A stretch of 41,822 nt of DNA from Alphaproteobacteria bacterium (lineage in GTDB: Bacteria > Pseudomonadota > Alphaproteobacteria > RF32 > CAG-239), in NCBI GenBank assembly GCA_017480745.1, contig JAFUSA010000027.1, positions 1 through 41,822 on the forward strand. Direction: 5' to 3'. The notes beneath the pieces are model-generated. The model made no database searches and was not told where the DNA came from. It saw nothing but the letters and a program-made list of their open reading frames with translations. How positions within the stretch are numbered: the first letter of the stretch is position 1; the number at the start of each line of letters is the position of its first letter. This document shows, piece after piece, positions 1 to 7,729 of the stretch. The position numbers and the translations under genes are program-made.

Positions 1-60
1 GCTATTCGTGAAGGTGGTCACACTGTTGGTGCGGGTGTTGTTTCTAAGATTTTGAAATAA
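1..60 (+). CDS. tuf: Elongation factor Tu, C-terminal end (partial)
   Basis: The first 19 codons read AIREGGHTVGAGVVSKILK and then TAA. This is the characteristic end of EF-Tu (family form AIREGGRTVGAGVV-K-I), the last strand of the domain that contacts aminoacyl-tRNA. EF-Tu is the GTPase that brings aminoacyl-tRNA to the ribosome in the cytoplasm. Only the end is in the window, so the GTPase domain and start cannot be seen. A long inverted repeat follows 31 nt later and probably ends the transcript. The match is short but very specific. Confidence 0.9.
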   Translation, partial: AIREGGHTVGAGVVSKILK

Positions 61-91
61 TTTTAGAAATCGCGCTTAGCGAATAAAGTTA

Positions 92-141
92 ATAACCTCC
101 CTTGCTTATATCTACTATGTAGAGCCCGCAAGGGAGGTTAT
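92..141 (+). terminator. Long-stem hairpin after tuf
   Basis: A perfect 14-bp inverted repeat (92-105 with 128-141, core CCTCCCTTGC/GCAAGGGAGG) encloses a 22-nt loop. The loop holds its own small hairpin (112-115 with 119-122). There is no long T run directly after it, so it may be a transcript-end stabiliser or a weak terminator for tuf. Confidence 0.6.
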
Positions 142-232
142 AGTATATAGTGCACTTTTGTGTAGTTTTTTAGTGTAGTTCTTGCGCGCCGCAAACATTA
201 ACGGCAAAATATATTTGCGCATTTTCTAAAAT

Positions 233-391
233 ATGTTTGACTTTTGCATTTTTTATTGCAGTAAAAAAACTGGTAGTAATGGAAGAGATTTGTCGTATTA
301 CTTTTTCTGTGGAACGAGTTTAGATATAGAAGAGGCTATAACAACCTGTTCCTCTTTGAATAGTAATTCAATTACTCTTTTATTTCGTTAG
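233..391 (+). pseudogene. 3' remnant of a prepilin-like gene
   Basis: An open stretch of 52 codons begins at an ATG just after an in-frame stop (227-229). It ends ...SLDIEEAITTCSSLNSN... and TAG at 389. The pattern I-[DE]-x-A-x-x-x-C followed by a short hydrophobic tail matches the C-termini of the five intact prepilin-like proteins in this window (for example ISIETAVDTCSSW in the one at 7730-8578). The hydrophobic prepilin N-terminus, the promoter and the structured leader of the other copies are all absent. I infer a truncated sixth family member left between tuf and trpS. It lies convergent with trpS, with 20 nt between them. It could also be a short expressed peptide, but it has no ribosome binding site I would trust. 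Confidence 0.5.
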
Positions 392-411
392 AGGTGAAGT
401 ATCTTATTTTA

Positions 412-1419
412 TTATAGATTTCCGAACAGGGTTTCTTTCAGGCGTTGCAAGGTATGTTTGGCATACGGACGTGCCTTAGCAGCGCCATCTTCCAAATAGC
501 CTTGCACTTCATCATAATGCGCCATATAATAGTCATATGCTTGTTTTTGCTCTTTGGTTTCGCTCAAAATTGCCTCCAAAAGCATACCTTTAACATGTCC
601 GTAACCGAGTTTGCCTTCGCGTAAACCAACAGCCATCTCCTCCACTTTTTCCGCCGGAGCAATGCACTTGTATATTTGGTATACAATCACATCATCGGGA
701 TTTTTAGGTTCTTCAATCGGTTTAGAATCGGTAACTGTGGAATATACGGCTTTTTTGATAACCTTTTCATCTTCAAACAGCGGAATTACATTGTTATACG
801 ATTTACTCATCTTGCGACCATCAATCCCCGGCAACACCGCCACATTATCGGCTGTTACATAAGTCGGCAGCTTTAATATTTCTTTGTCATAATAGGCATT
901 TACCGCGCCGGCAATATCGCGAGCAATTTCCACATGTTGAATCTGGTCTTTACCTACCGGCACTATATCAGTATCCATACACAAAATATCCGCCGCCATT
1001 AAAGTAGGGTAAGTATATAGCCCCATATTAACTCCGTCATCAGCCGGTTTATTTTCTGCTAAATTTTTTTCCACACAAGCTTTATAGGCATGCGATTTAT
1101 TCATAAATCCTTTTGGGGTAAAAGCGTAAAGAATCGTGGTAATTTCGTTGATTTCGGGAATATCCGACTGGCGATAAAAATAATCTTGTTGTGGATTCAA
1201 ACCGGAAGCCAAATAAATGCAAGCAATTTCCTTTATTTCCTTTTGCAAAAGCTCTGGATCTTTCATAAAATTAATTGCATGATAATCGGCGATGAACAAA
1301 TTAAAACGCTCGGCCTGATGCCCCATGGCAATCGCCGGTTTTATGGCTCCGAAATAGTTACCTATATGCGGTTTTCCGGTTGGCTTTACGCCGGTTAAAA
1401 TACATTTATTTGCAAACAT
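412..1419 (-). CDS. trpS: Tryptophanyl-tRNA synthetase
   Basis: This class I aminoacyl-tRNA synthetase charges tRNA-Trp with tryptophan in the cytoplasm. The 335-aa length is normal for bacterial TrpRS. The HIGH-type signature is HIGN at residues 18-21, inside TGVKPTGKPHIGNYFGA, and the KMSKS loop is exactly KMSKS at 203-207. Between them are the family segments around ADYHAI and TYPTLMAADIL. The ATG is preceded by AGAGG at a normal distance. The gene is monocistronic, divergent from serS, and has its own sigma-70-like promoter. Nothing in the sequence suggests tryptophan-dependent attenuation. Confidence 0.97.
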   Translation of the reverse strand: MFANKCILTGVKPTGKPHIGNYFGAIKPAIAMGHQAERFNLFIADYHAINFMKDPELLQKEIKEIACIYLASGLNPQQDYFYRQSDIPEINEITTILYAFTPKGFMNKSHAYKACVEKNLAENKPADDGVNMGLYTYPTLMAADILCMDTDIVPVGKDQIQHVEIARDIAGAVNAYYDKEILKLPTYVTADNVAVLPGIDGRKMSKSYNNVIPLFEDEKVIKKAVYSTVTDSKPIEEPKNPDDVIVYQIYKCIAPAEKVEEMAVGLREGKLGYGHVKGMLLEAILSETKEQKQAYDYYMAHYDEVQGYLEDGAAKARPYAKHTLQRLKETLFGNL

Positions 1420-1449
1420 AATTACCTCTTTTGCTGTTCAAACATCAGC

Positions 1450-1478
1450 AAAATATATCTATTCTGTGTAAAAGTCAA
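1450..1478 (-). promoter_or_regulatory. trpS promoter
   Basis: On the minus strand TTGACT (1473-1478) and TATTTT (1450-1455) are separated by 17 nt. They lie about 30 nt upstream of the trpS ATG. The site abuts the oppositely oriented serS promoter. Confidence 0.6.
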
Positions 1479-1485
1479 TCAAATT

Positions 1486-1515
1486 TTGCCAATTTTATAA
1501 TAATAAACGTATAAT
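1486..1515 (+). promoter_or_regulatory. serS operon promoter
   Basis: TTGCCA (1486-1491) and a perfect TATAAT (1510-1515) are separated by 18 nt, about 35 nt upstream of the serS ATG. Its -35 box lies only 7 nt from that of the divergent trpS promoter, so the two may compete for polymerase. Confidence 0.65.
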
Positions 1516-1549
1516 TGCTACGGTTTAATTTTTTTAGAGGCAGATTAAA

Positions 1550-2830
1550 ATGTTAGATATAAAATTTATTGCGGATAATACCGATTGGGTGAAAAAAAGT
1601 TTGGGAAGAAAAGGTTTTCCGGCGGAAAAAGTTGATGAATTGTTGGCTGTTTTTTATGAAATGAATAAGCTGAAAACTTCATCGCAAGCTTTGGCAGAAG
1701 AAAAAAACAAACTCAGTAACTCAATCAAATCAGCCTCTAATGATGAGCGTCCGAGTATAATTGCCAAAAGTAAAGAAATTGGAGAACAATTCAAAGTGGA
1801 GCAGGAAAAATTGTCTGAATTACAGGCAAAATTTGAGGATATGATGCTCCGAATGCCAAACTATCCGAGTGAAGATAGTCCGGACGGACCGGATGACAGT
1901 GCAAATGTTGTTAGACGTAAAGTCGGAGAGGTGCCGCATTTTGACTTTACTCCGCGTGACCATATTGGGCTTATGGAAGTTAACGATTGGGGCGAAATGG
2001 AACGCATTGCCAAAGTTTCCGGTTCACGCACATACGCTATTAAAAATGACTTAGCTCAATTGGAGTTAGCTATTCACATGATGGTTATGGATATATTGCG
2101 TAGTCACGGATTTAATTTAATTACCGTGCCGGCAATATCTAAGGAAAAACCGTTATTTAATCAGGGATATTTGCCTTTCGCACGTGATGAAATTTATTAC
2201 ATGCCTGCTGATGATCTTTATTTATCCGGCACAGCAGAATTAATTTTGAACTCTTTGCGTGCCGATGAATTGTTGAATGAAGCAGATTTACCGATTCTTT
2301 ACGCCGGATTTTCACCGTGTTTTCGTCGCGAAGCCGGAGCCGCCGGTAAAGATACCCGCGGTTTGGTGCGTGTTCACCAATTTTTCAAAACCGAGCAATT
2401 TGTAATTTGTAAAAATGATGTGGCAGAAAGCGATAAATGGCAACAAACTTTGTTGCAGATTTCCGAAGAAGTTTTGCAAGCTTTGGAATTACCTTATCAG
2501 GTTTTAGATATCTGCACCGGCGATATGGGAGCGCCTAAATATCGTCAATATGATTTGGAGACATGGGTGCCGAGCCAAAATTGCTATCGTGAAACACACT
2601 CTTGCTCAAATATTACCGAATGGCAGGCACGCAGAACAAATTTACGTTATCGTGGCAATGACGGTAAAGTTCGTTTTTGCCATACGTTAAACAATACCGG
2701 AATTGCCACTCCACGCGCTTTGGTGCCGTTTATTGAAAATCACCAACAAGCAGATGGAACCGTGCGTATTCCGGAAAAATTGCAACCTTATATGGGCGGC
2801 AAAAAATTTATAGGCAAAAATGCAAAATAG
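1550..2830 (+). CDS. serS: Seryl-tRNA synthetase
   Basis: This class II synthetase charges tRNA-Ser and tRNA-Sec with serine. Its 426 aa fit the bacterial family. Residues about 30-105 form the charged antiparallel coiled-coil arm that grips the long variable arm of tRNA-Ser. Motif 2 is visible as FRREAGAAGKDTRGLVRVHQF, and motif 3 lies in the stretch TLNNTGIATPRALVPFIENH. The usual form of motif 3 is LNGSGLA, so this copy has the LNNTGIATPR variant. The ATG has a clear ribosome binding site (TTAGAGG). It is the first gene of a dense + strand operon; the next reading frame starts 11 nt before its stop. Confidence 0.97.
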   Translation: MLDIKFIADNTDWVKKSLGRKGFPAEKVDELLAVFYEMNKLKTSSQALAEEKNKLSNSIKSASNDERPSIIAKSKEIGEQFKVEQEKLSELQAKFEDMMLRMPNYPSEDSPDGPDDSANVVRRKVGEVPHFDFTPRDHIGLMEVNDWGEMERIAKVSGSRTYAIKNDLAQLELAIHMMVMDILRSHGFNLITVPAISKEKPLFNQGYLPFARDEIYYMPADDLYLSGTAELILNSLRADELLNEADLPILYAGFSPCFRREAGAAGKDTRGLVRVHQFFKTEQFVICKNDVAESDKWQQTLLQISEEVLQALELPYQVLDICTGDMGAPKYRQYDLETWVPSQNCYRETHSCSNITEWQARRTNLRYRGNDGKVRFCHTLNNTGIATPRALVPFIENHQQADGTVRIPEKLQPYMGGKKFIGKNAK

Positions 2831-3452
2831 CATATGTAAAATTCTTGAATTTATGAAGATTCTTGACAAGTTCTGTCTGACAGAAAGGGTTACTAAGCTG
2901 TCGGACGGAACTTTTGAGACAGATTCATCGCATACTTTTAAGCTAATGTTTATGGTTATGATGATATACCCGTATTTGCAACATAAATATGACTATACAA
3001 AATTGCTGGAAATGGCTCTTGTGCACGATATAGCCGAAGCGGAAACCGGAGATTTTCCACGAGCGATACAACGTATGCATCCGGAAATAAAAAAAATTAA
3101 AGAAGAACAGGAGCAGGCAGCAATGCAAAAATACAAAAACATTTTGCCGGAACCTGTAAATCAAAAAATTTTCGCCCTATGGCAAGAATACGAATCCAAA
3201 GAAACCCCCGAAGCAATCTTAGTTGCCGCACTTGATAAAATTGATGCAAATTTACAGGCCAACCAATATAATAACGGAGATGTGCGTTATTGGTTGGATT
3301 TGGAAGACGGAGAAGATTATTTTCGCATAAATACAGAAAAAAAACCGCTGGTTGCACGTCTGAACGAGAAAATTGTCAGCGATTTGGAAGAAGCTGTTAT
3401 TAACTTAACTAAGGAGAATACATTAAAGTGCCAAATAAATATCAAACTTTAA
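2820..3452 (+). CDS. HD-domain phosphohydrolase (YfbR/COG1896-like)
   Basis: The protein (210 aa) has the metal-binding pattern of HD hydrolases: His38 (SSHTF), His69-Asp70 (LVHDIAEAETGD) and a later Asp in AALDKIDANLQ. The first 22 residues, CKILEFMKILDKF, resemble the helix that opens YfbR-type nucleotidases. By family it probably removes phosphate from (deoxy)nucleoside monophosphates in the cytoplasm; the substrate is not shown here. The start at 2820 overlaps serS by 11 nt and has only AGG 5 nt upstream. An ATG at 2853 is the alternative but has no ribosome binding site. It overlaps the next gene by 25 nt, which supports translational coupling. Confidence 0.8.
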   Translation: MQNSICKILEFMKILDKFCLTERVTKLSDGTFETDSSHTFKLMFMVMMIYPYLQHKYDYTKLLEMALVHDIAEAETGDFPRAIQRMHPEIKKIKEEQEQAAMQKYKNILPEPVNQKIFALWQEYESKETPEAILVAALDKIDANLQANQYNNGDVRYWLDLEDGEDYFRINTEKKPLVARLNEKIVSDLEEAVINLTKENTLKCQINIKL

Positions 3453-4105
3453 ATACCGATAACCTGAAAGCCGTCGCTTTTGACTGGGATAACACTTTGG
3501 CACTTAGCAGAGAGGCTCTGGTGCGTTCTGTAAATGTGGTATTGGCCGTATTTGGCTTAGGTGATTGGGAAAATGTGAAAGAAAAACGAGATCCGAATCT
3601 TTCGTTTCGCGATAATTTTCCACTTATTTTCGGGAAAAAGGCCGACGACGCTTATGATCTTTATCGTCAGGTTTATATGCAAAAAGTTAATGATTTGATT
3701 AAAGCTCCACAATGTGCCTCAGAAGTTTTACAATATCTTCTGCATAAAGATATAAAAATAGTGTTAGTAACTAATAAAGACCGACAGCTCTTAGAATATG
3801 AGTTGCCGATGTTATACAAAAAAGAATGGTTTAACCGTATAGTTTGCGGACATGAAGCGCCGCTGGATAAACCGAATCCCGAACAGTTGATTTATGCCTT
3901 AGATGGCTTGGTGCCGGAAATAAGCGAAGATAGTGTATGGATGGTGGGCGATAGCTCTATGGATAGCGACTGTGCTTTAAGTTGTGATGCCAAAGCCATT
4001 CGAATCGGTGATCCTGTTTGGGATACTAAACACGAGGAAGAAGCAAACGACAAAATAACTTTTTTTAATGATTTTTCCGATTTTTTCCGTGCAATAAAGG
4101 GATAA
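3428..4105 (+). CDS. HAD-family phosphatase (phosphoglycolate phosphatase-like)
   Basis: This 225-aa protein has the HAD motifs in order: motif I FDWDNTLA (residues 18-25, nucleophile Asp19 and acid/base Asp21), motif II LVTNKD, a conserved Lys in DKPNPEQL, and motif IV MVGDSSMDSDCA. The helical cap lies between motifs I and II, as in the Gph/PpaX subfamily. Motif I has Trp in place of the usual Leu or Met (DWD). The start is GTG at 3428, supported by AAGGAG at 3411-3416, and lies inside the end of the HD gene. The likely role is housekeeping dephosphorylation of a small phosphometabolite; the substrate cannot be read from sequence. Confidence 0.85.
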   Translation: MPNKYQTLNTDNLKAVAFDWDNTLALSREALVRSVNVVLAVFGLGDWENVKEKRDPNLSFRDNFPLIFGKKADDAYDLYRQVYMQKVNDLIKAPQCASEVLQYLLHKDIKIVLVTNKDRQLLEYELPMLYKKEWFNRIVCGHEAPLDKPNPEQLIYALDGLVPEISEDSVWMVGDSSMDSDCALSCDAKAIRIGDPVWDTKHEEEANDKITFFNDFSDFFRAIKG

Positions 4106-4108
4106 CAA

Positions 4109-5365
4109 ATGCTACGGCGAACAAAATTGAAGATAGTAAAATGGGTAAAATTTCTAATTCCTTCTGGTATTTTGGCGCTAATAGTGTGGGCAAACATTGA
4201 ACGTTTGAACAATAATTTGTATCCAAATTATGAAAAAGCGGTTGATTACGGACGTGTGCGCGAAATAAAGACAGAAGTTTCCCCAATTATCGCCGCCATT
4301 TTTTACGCTGATAAAAACATAGAAAAGAAAAATATCTCTACTTATTTTGATCACTCGGAAAATTATCGCAAACAAAATGTTAAAATTGTTGTGGTACCAC
4401 GTAATTTAACGGCAGACAGTTTGGCGGTAGTAGAAAAATTATATGCCGAAATCGGTAAATACAATAAGTTGGAAAAAATTGCCATAGTTTATGACGATAA
4501 TGCCGATATAAAAAAGCATCAAAAAATTCTGCAAAAAGTGCTGAAAATAGGCAAAGCTAAAAAAATAAAAATCAGTGAAACGAATTTTTCCGAAGAAGAC
4601 AAAATAGATGACCTATTGCAAAAAAACAACCGTTTGGTTATATTTTTGGCCGATTTGGTAAATGGAGTAAATAATCAAAACAGCGACTATTTAGTGGAGG
4701 AAGCAGTTTATTTTGCGCAAAAATATTCTTATAATATGCGTGTTTTTGATATTATAGATACTCAAATTGCCCAAGCTGTGGAAAAAGATTATGCCTCGTT
4801 GTTCAAACTTACCACGGATTCTGAAATTCCGCTGATGCTCAAACAAAAAAATAATTTGGAAGCATATGTAACAAGATACGGCGATGAACTGCTGCGTTAT
4901 TTTAAAATGAATTTGTTGCAAGCAGATAAACCTGTTTGGCCACAAAAAAACCAGCAAACTTATCGTCTGTTTGATCGCGGTATGGTTTATGTGCGGATTT
5001 TTGATGAAAAAAATAACGAAATTTTTTCGCGAGCCAATATTAGGGAAAATCAGAGTGTATTGGTATCACTGGTAAACATTGCCATTAAAACCGCGAAAAA
5101 AACAACTGTTCCGGTAAAATCGTGGAAGATATATCTTTTGACTGATTTTGCGGAAATTGATGAAAACCAGATAGGTTTTATTGAAAAAGATGAAGGAATT
5201 TGTGTGTGGAGCAACAAAAATTATGCACTGCTTGCCCCCGACGAAGTAGCGGATAATCCGCAAAAAAATATTGCCATTTTGAGGAATAAGGCTAATATAG
5301 GGTATAATTTAGCAGATGTAAAGTTTTTCAAATTTAAAAGTGTGGAGATAAATGATGGAAATTAA
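4109..5365 (+). CDS. Membrane-anchored protein with degenerate Memo-like and AMMECR1-like domains
   Basis: The protein has 418 aa. A basic N-terminus is followed by one membrane helix (about 12-28). Residues about 54-280 follow the layout of Memo (AmmeMemoRadiSam protein B): an opening SPIIAAIFYADK like the family PAVAGxFYPxD, then VKIVVVPRNLTADS where Memo has IIVPHAGYxYSG. Residues about 290-415 resemble AMMECR1 (protein A): RGMVYVRIFDEKNNEI like RGVFVTL-K-G-LRG, then IEKDEGICVWSNKNYALLAP like the family I-DGLxIxxGxxxGLLLP, ending VKFFKFKSVEI. The Memo metal-binding histidine (PHAGY) is replaced by Arg-Asn, and the AMMECR1 RGCIGT motif is not kept, so catalysis is doubtful. I saw this by eye, not by a profile search. 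The gene starts 3 nt after the HAD gene and overlaps the next by 14 nt. Confidence 0.5.
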   Translation: MLRRTKLKIVKWVKFLIPSGILALIVWANIERLNNNLYPNYEKAVDYGRVREIKTEVSPIIAAIFYADKNIEKKNISTYFDHSENYRKQNVKIVVVPRNLTADSLAVVEKLYAEIGKYNKLEKIAIVYDDNADIKKHQKILQKVLKIGKAKKIKISETNFSEEDKIDDLLQKNNRLVIFLADLVNGVNNQNSDYLVEEAVYFAQKYSYNMRVFDIIDTQIAQAVEKDYASLFKLTTDSEIPLMLKQKNNLEAYVTRYGDELLRYFKMNLLQADKPVWPQKNQQTYRLFDRGMVYVRIFDEKNNEIFSRANIRENQSVLVSLVNIAIKTAKKTTVPVKSWKIYLLTDFAEIDENQIGFIEKDEGICVWSNKNYALLAPDEVADNPQKNIAILRNKANIGYNLADVKFFKFKSVEINDGN

Positions 5366-7070
5366 CGGTTTCAAAATAAAGTATTCGGCCGAAGATTTAG
5401 CTGAGCGTGTTAATAACCAAATGCGCAAAATTGTTTTGATAGATAAGGACAATGAGCAATATATGGCTTTAAGCGATGGAGACAAGAAAGCTGTTAACTA
5501 TTTGGTTAATGCCGCCAGAGTTATGAACGATGTTGCTTTGGAAATGGATCATCCGCTCAATTTGGCGCAAAAGCAAGCCTTAGAAGTTGCCGCGACAGAA
5601 AGCGAATATGCAGCCAATGCCCTGAAACTGTTTAATTCTCTTAACGGTGTTGCCGGCTCTAACGGTTTGGATAAAGAACCGGTTGAAATTTTTGAAGGCA
5701 TCCATCAATATAAAGGACGCAATTTTTATCCAACAGATTTGGATATTGATGAATTAAAGTCTGTTATAAATAAAATGCTCGATGCCGGAGAAACAGAGGA
5801 GGTAAGAGCCATTTTAAGTGCCCGCTCAATGGTGCGTCGTGATGGAGATAAACTAAAAGCGATTGATTACACCGAATATTTTGCCGAAGAATTTTCGGAA
5901 ATTGCCAATGAATTAGAATGTGCAGCGCATTTTACCACCGATGAACTGTTCAAAGACTATTTGGGATGGCAAGCGCAAGCATTGTTACAAAATAATGTTG
6001 AAATGGATATTTTAGCAGATAAACACTGGGCTCAAATGCAAGATACCCCTATTGAATTTACAATCAGTCGCGAAAATTATGATGATAAAATGACACCGGA
6101 ATTGTTTGCTGATGAAAAATTATGCGCTCGCTTGCATAAGCTAAACATAAACCCTGTGCCAAAAGATATGTTGGGCATTCGCGTTGGTGTGGTAAATAAA
6201 AAAGGCACAGAACTTTTGCTCAAATTTAAGGATGAAATGGCAAAATTAGCAGGGTTAATGCCGTTTTCCGACAAATATGAGCAAAATGTCGGCGGCAAAA
6301 AAGGGTTGAAACAAACCATGGTGGATGCAGACATTATAGCTTTAACCGGAGATTATGCTTTGTGCCGCGGCTCAATAACAACGGCGCAAAATCTACCGAA
6401 CAATGACAAACCGGCACTGGCGCATGGTGGTGGTCGGCGTAATGTTTATCATAGACAGGTCCGTGCGGGTACTGACAAAGAAAAAGCTCAAAAAATTTTG
6501 GATGCTTTGGTAATTCCAGAGTTGCATAAATATTATGACAAAGAAGCCGATCACTTGTTTGTGATAGGCCATGAAAACGGCCATTCCTTAGGTCCGAACA
6601 GTTCATATCAAACTGCTTTGGGAGTTTATCAACATATTATTGAAGAGCATAAAGCAGATATGATTTCCGCTACTATGATGCCGGAATATGTTAAAGATGG
6701 GATTATTACGGAAGAACAACTCAAAAAAATATATACTACTTGGATAATCTACCGTCATTTTATGATTGCTTTTCCGAATGATATGGAAGCACATCGCGTG
6801 GCTGATTTAATTGAATATAACTTTCTTAACGAATACGGAGCATTTTGGTTTGATGAAAGTAAAAAATTGCATATAGATTTTGATAAAATGAAGTCGGGAT
6901 CTCGTGCACTTTTAGAGGAAACTATCAGGGTTCAACTCTCAAAATCGCCGGATACTGCCAAAGAATTTGTTGACCGCTGGACCAAGTGGGGCGAAATGAG
7001 CCAATATATTGCCGATTTTAAGAAAAGTTTAGGAGTTCGTCCGTATATTGATATAGTGAGTGCGTTTTAA
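5352..7070 (+). CDS. M49-like zinc metallopeptidase (dipeptidyl-peptidase III relative)
   Basis: This 572-aa protein has an HENGH zinc site (His407-Glu408...His411) followed by SLGP. A second site, EEHKAD (431-436), lies 20 residues later and supplies the third ligand. HExxH-x-x-GP plus EExKAD is the pattern of M49-clan proteins related to dipeptidyl-peptidase III and to the plant Nudix-fused forms; classical DPP III has the six-residue HELLGH. There is no signal peptide, so it should be cytoplasmic. GGAG lies 5 nt before ATG 5352 (a second ATG is the next codon). It overlaps the upstream gene and is followed after 15 nt by a small membrane protein. Substrate unknown. Confidence 0.75.
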   Translation: MMEINGFKIKYSAEDLAERVNNQMRKIVLIDKDNEQYMALSDGDKKAVNYLVNAARVMNDVALEMDHPLNLAQKQALEVAATESEYAANALKLFNSLNGVAGSNGLDKEPVEIFEGIHQYKGRNFYPTDLDIDELKSVINKMLDAGETEEVRAILSARSMVRRDGDKLKAIDYTEYFAEEFSEIANELECAAHFTTDELFKDYLGWQAQALLQNNVEMDILADKHWAQMQDTPIEFTISRENYDDKMTPELFADEKLCARLHKLNINPVPKDMLGIRVGVVNKKGTELLLKFKDEMAKLAGLMPFSDKYEQNVGGKKGLKQTMVDADIIALTGDYALCRGSITTAQNLPNNDKPALAHGGGRRNVYHRQVRAGTDKEKAQKILDALVIPELHKYYDKEADHLFVIGHENGHSLGPNSSYQTALGVYQHIIEEHKADMISATMMPEYVKDGIITEEQLKKIYTTWIIYRHFMIAFPNDMEAHRVADLIEYNFLNEYGAFWFDESKKLHIDFDKMKSGSRALLEETIRVQLSKSPDTAKEFVDRWTKWGEMSQYIADFKKSLGVRPYIDIVSAF

Positions 7071-7085
7071 GATAAGGGTTTTACT

Positions 7086-7481
7086 ATGCTTAAAAAATTA
7101 GCTGCCGGCGAATATTCTCTAAAAATGATTTTTTGGGTATTCGGCTTGCTGGGATTTATGGTTTTCTTTTTGCTTGCCAGCGCTACACACAACGGAGTCG
7201 TAAGGGCGATATGCCCATACGGTCAGTTGTGTCCGGTAAATATATTGTGGTATACATTATCACATTTTTTAATGGTGTTTGTCGGACGTTTAAGCAGCAA
7301 TATTGTAACTTATTTAATCATACATTTATTTGTCAGTACTTTGTTTGTAATTTATATGTATATCACCATACGCGGATTATGGAAATGTTGCGAATCATAT
7401 ACGGGAGCCAAATTTTGGGCTTACGGTGCTAAAATTATTTTGGTTGCTTTGATGCTGTGTTGTTTTAAATCTATTATATAG
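7086..7481 (+). CDS. Small multi-pass membrane protein, unrecognised
   Basis: The product (131 aa) has three or four likely membrane helices: about 16-36 (IFWVFGLLGFMVFFLL), 54-72, 77-99 and 110-130. Four cysteines form two pairs, CPYGQLC in the first loop and CC in KCCESY and MLCCF near the end. I do not recognise a family. Its position 15 nt after the M49-like gene and 14 nt before a small lipoprotein gene suggests it belongs to the same operon and acts at the inner membrane. Base composition matches its neighbours. Confidence 0.6.
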   Translation: MLKKLAAGEYSLKMIFWVFGLLGFMVFFLLASATHNGVVRAICPYGQLCPVNILWYTLSHFLMVFVGRLSSNIVTYLIIHLFVSTLFVIYMYITIRGLWKCCESYTGAKFWAYGAKIILVALMLCCFKSII

Positions 7482-7495
7482 AACTGAGAGGACTA

Positions 7496-7672
7496 ATGCG
7501 AAAAATTATTTTAATGTTTTTAATAACGGTAGTGCTTGCCGGATGTTCAGGAACCTTGTTTGAGGCCGGAAAAGTTAGTAAAGAACGTAAAGAACTTTAT
7601 GACTATAACAACAATACCGAGTTCTGCCGTAAAAATCCCAATCGTTGTGTAAACAACATACCGTGGATGTAA
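7496..7672 (+). CDS. Small lipoprotein (58 aa)
   Basis: Reading from ATG at 7496 gives MRKIILMFLITVVLAGCSG and then a short, charged mature part ending NNIPWM. The lipobox is LAGC with the lipidated Cys at residue 16, so the mature protein is about 43 residues anchored to a membrane. GAGAGG lies 4-10 nt upstream. Two further cysteines (TEFC...NRC) could form a disulfide in the periplasm. It is the last gene of the serS operon and is followed by a hairpin. No known family is recognised; it resembles the many short entericidin-like or uncharacterised lipoproteins only in layout. Confidence 0.7.
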   Translation: MRKIILMFLITVVLAGCSGTLFEAGKVSKERKELYDYNNNTEFCRKNPNRCVNNIPWM

Positions 7673-7678
7673 ATATAT

Positions 7679-7700
7679 CGCCGACTCATTCGAGCCGGCG
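7679..7700. terminator. Hairpin between serS operon and prepilin A
   Basis: CGCCGACTC and GAGCCGGCG pair with one mismatch around a 4-nt loop. The hairpin lies between two convergent genes and could serve both. A near-identical copy in the same orientation is at 8866-8887. Confidence 0.5.
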
Positions 7701-7729
7701 GAATAATGTGCTATAAGTTTTTTGAGTAT

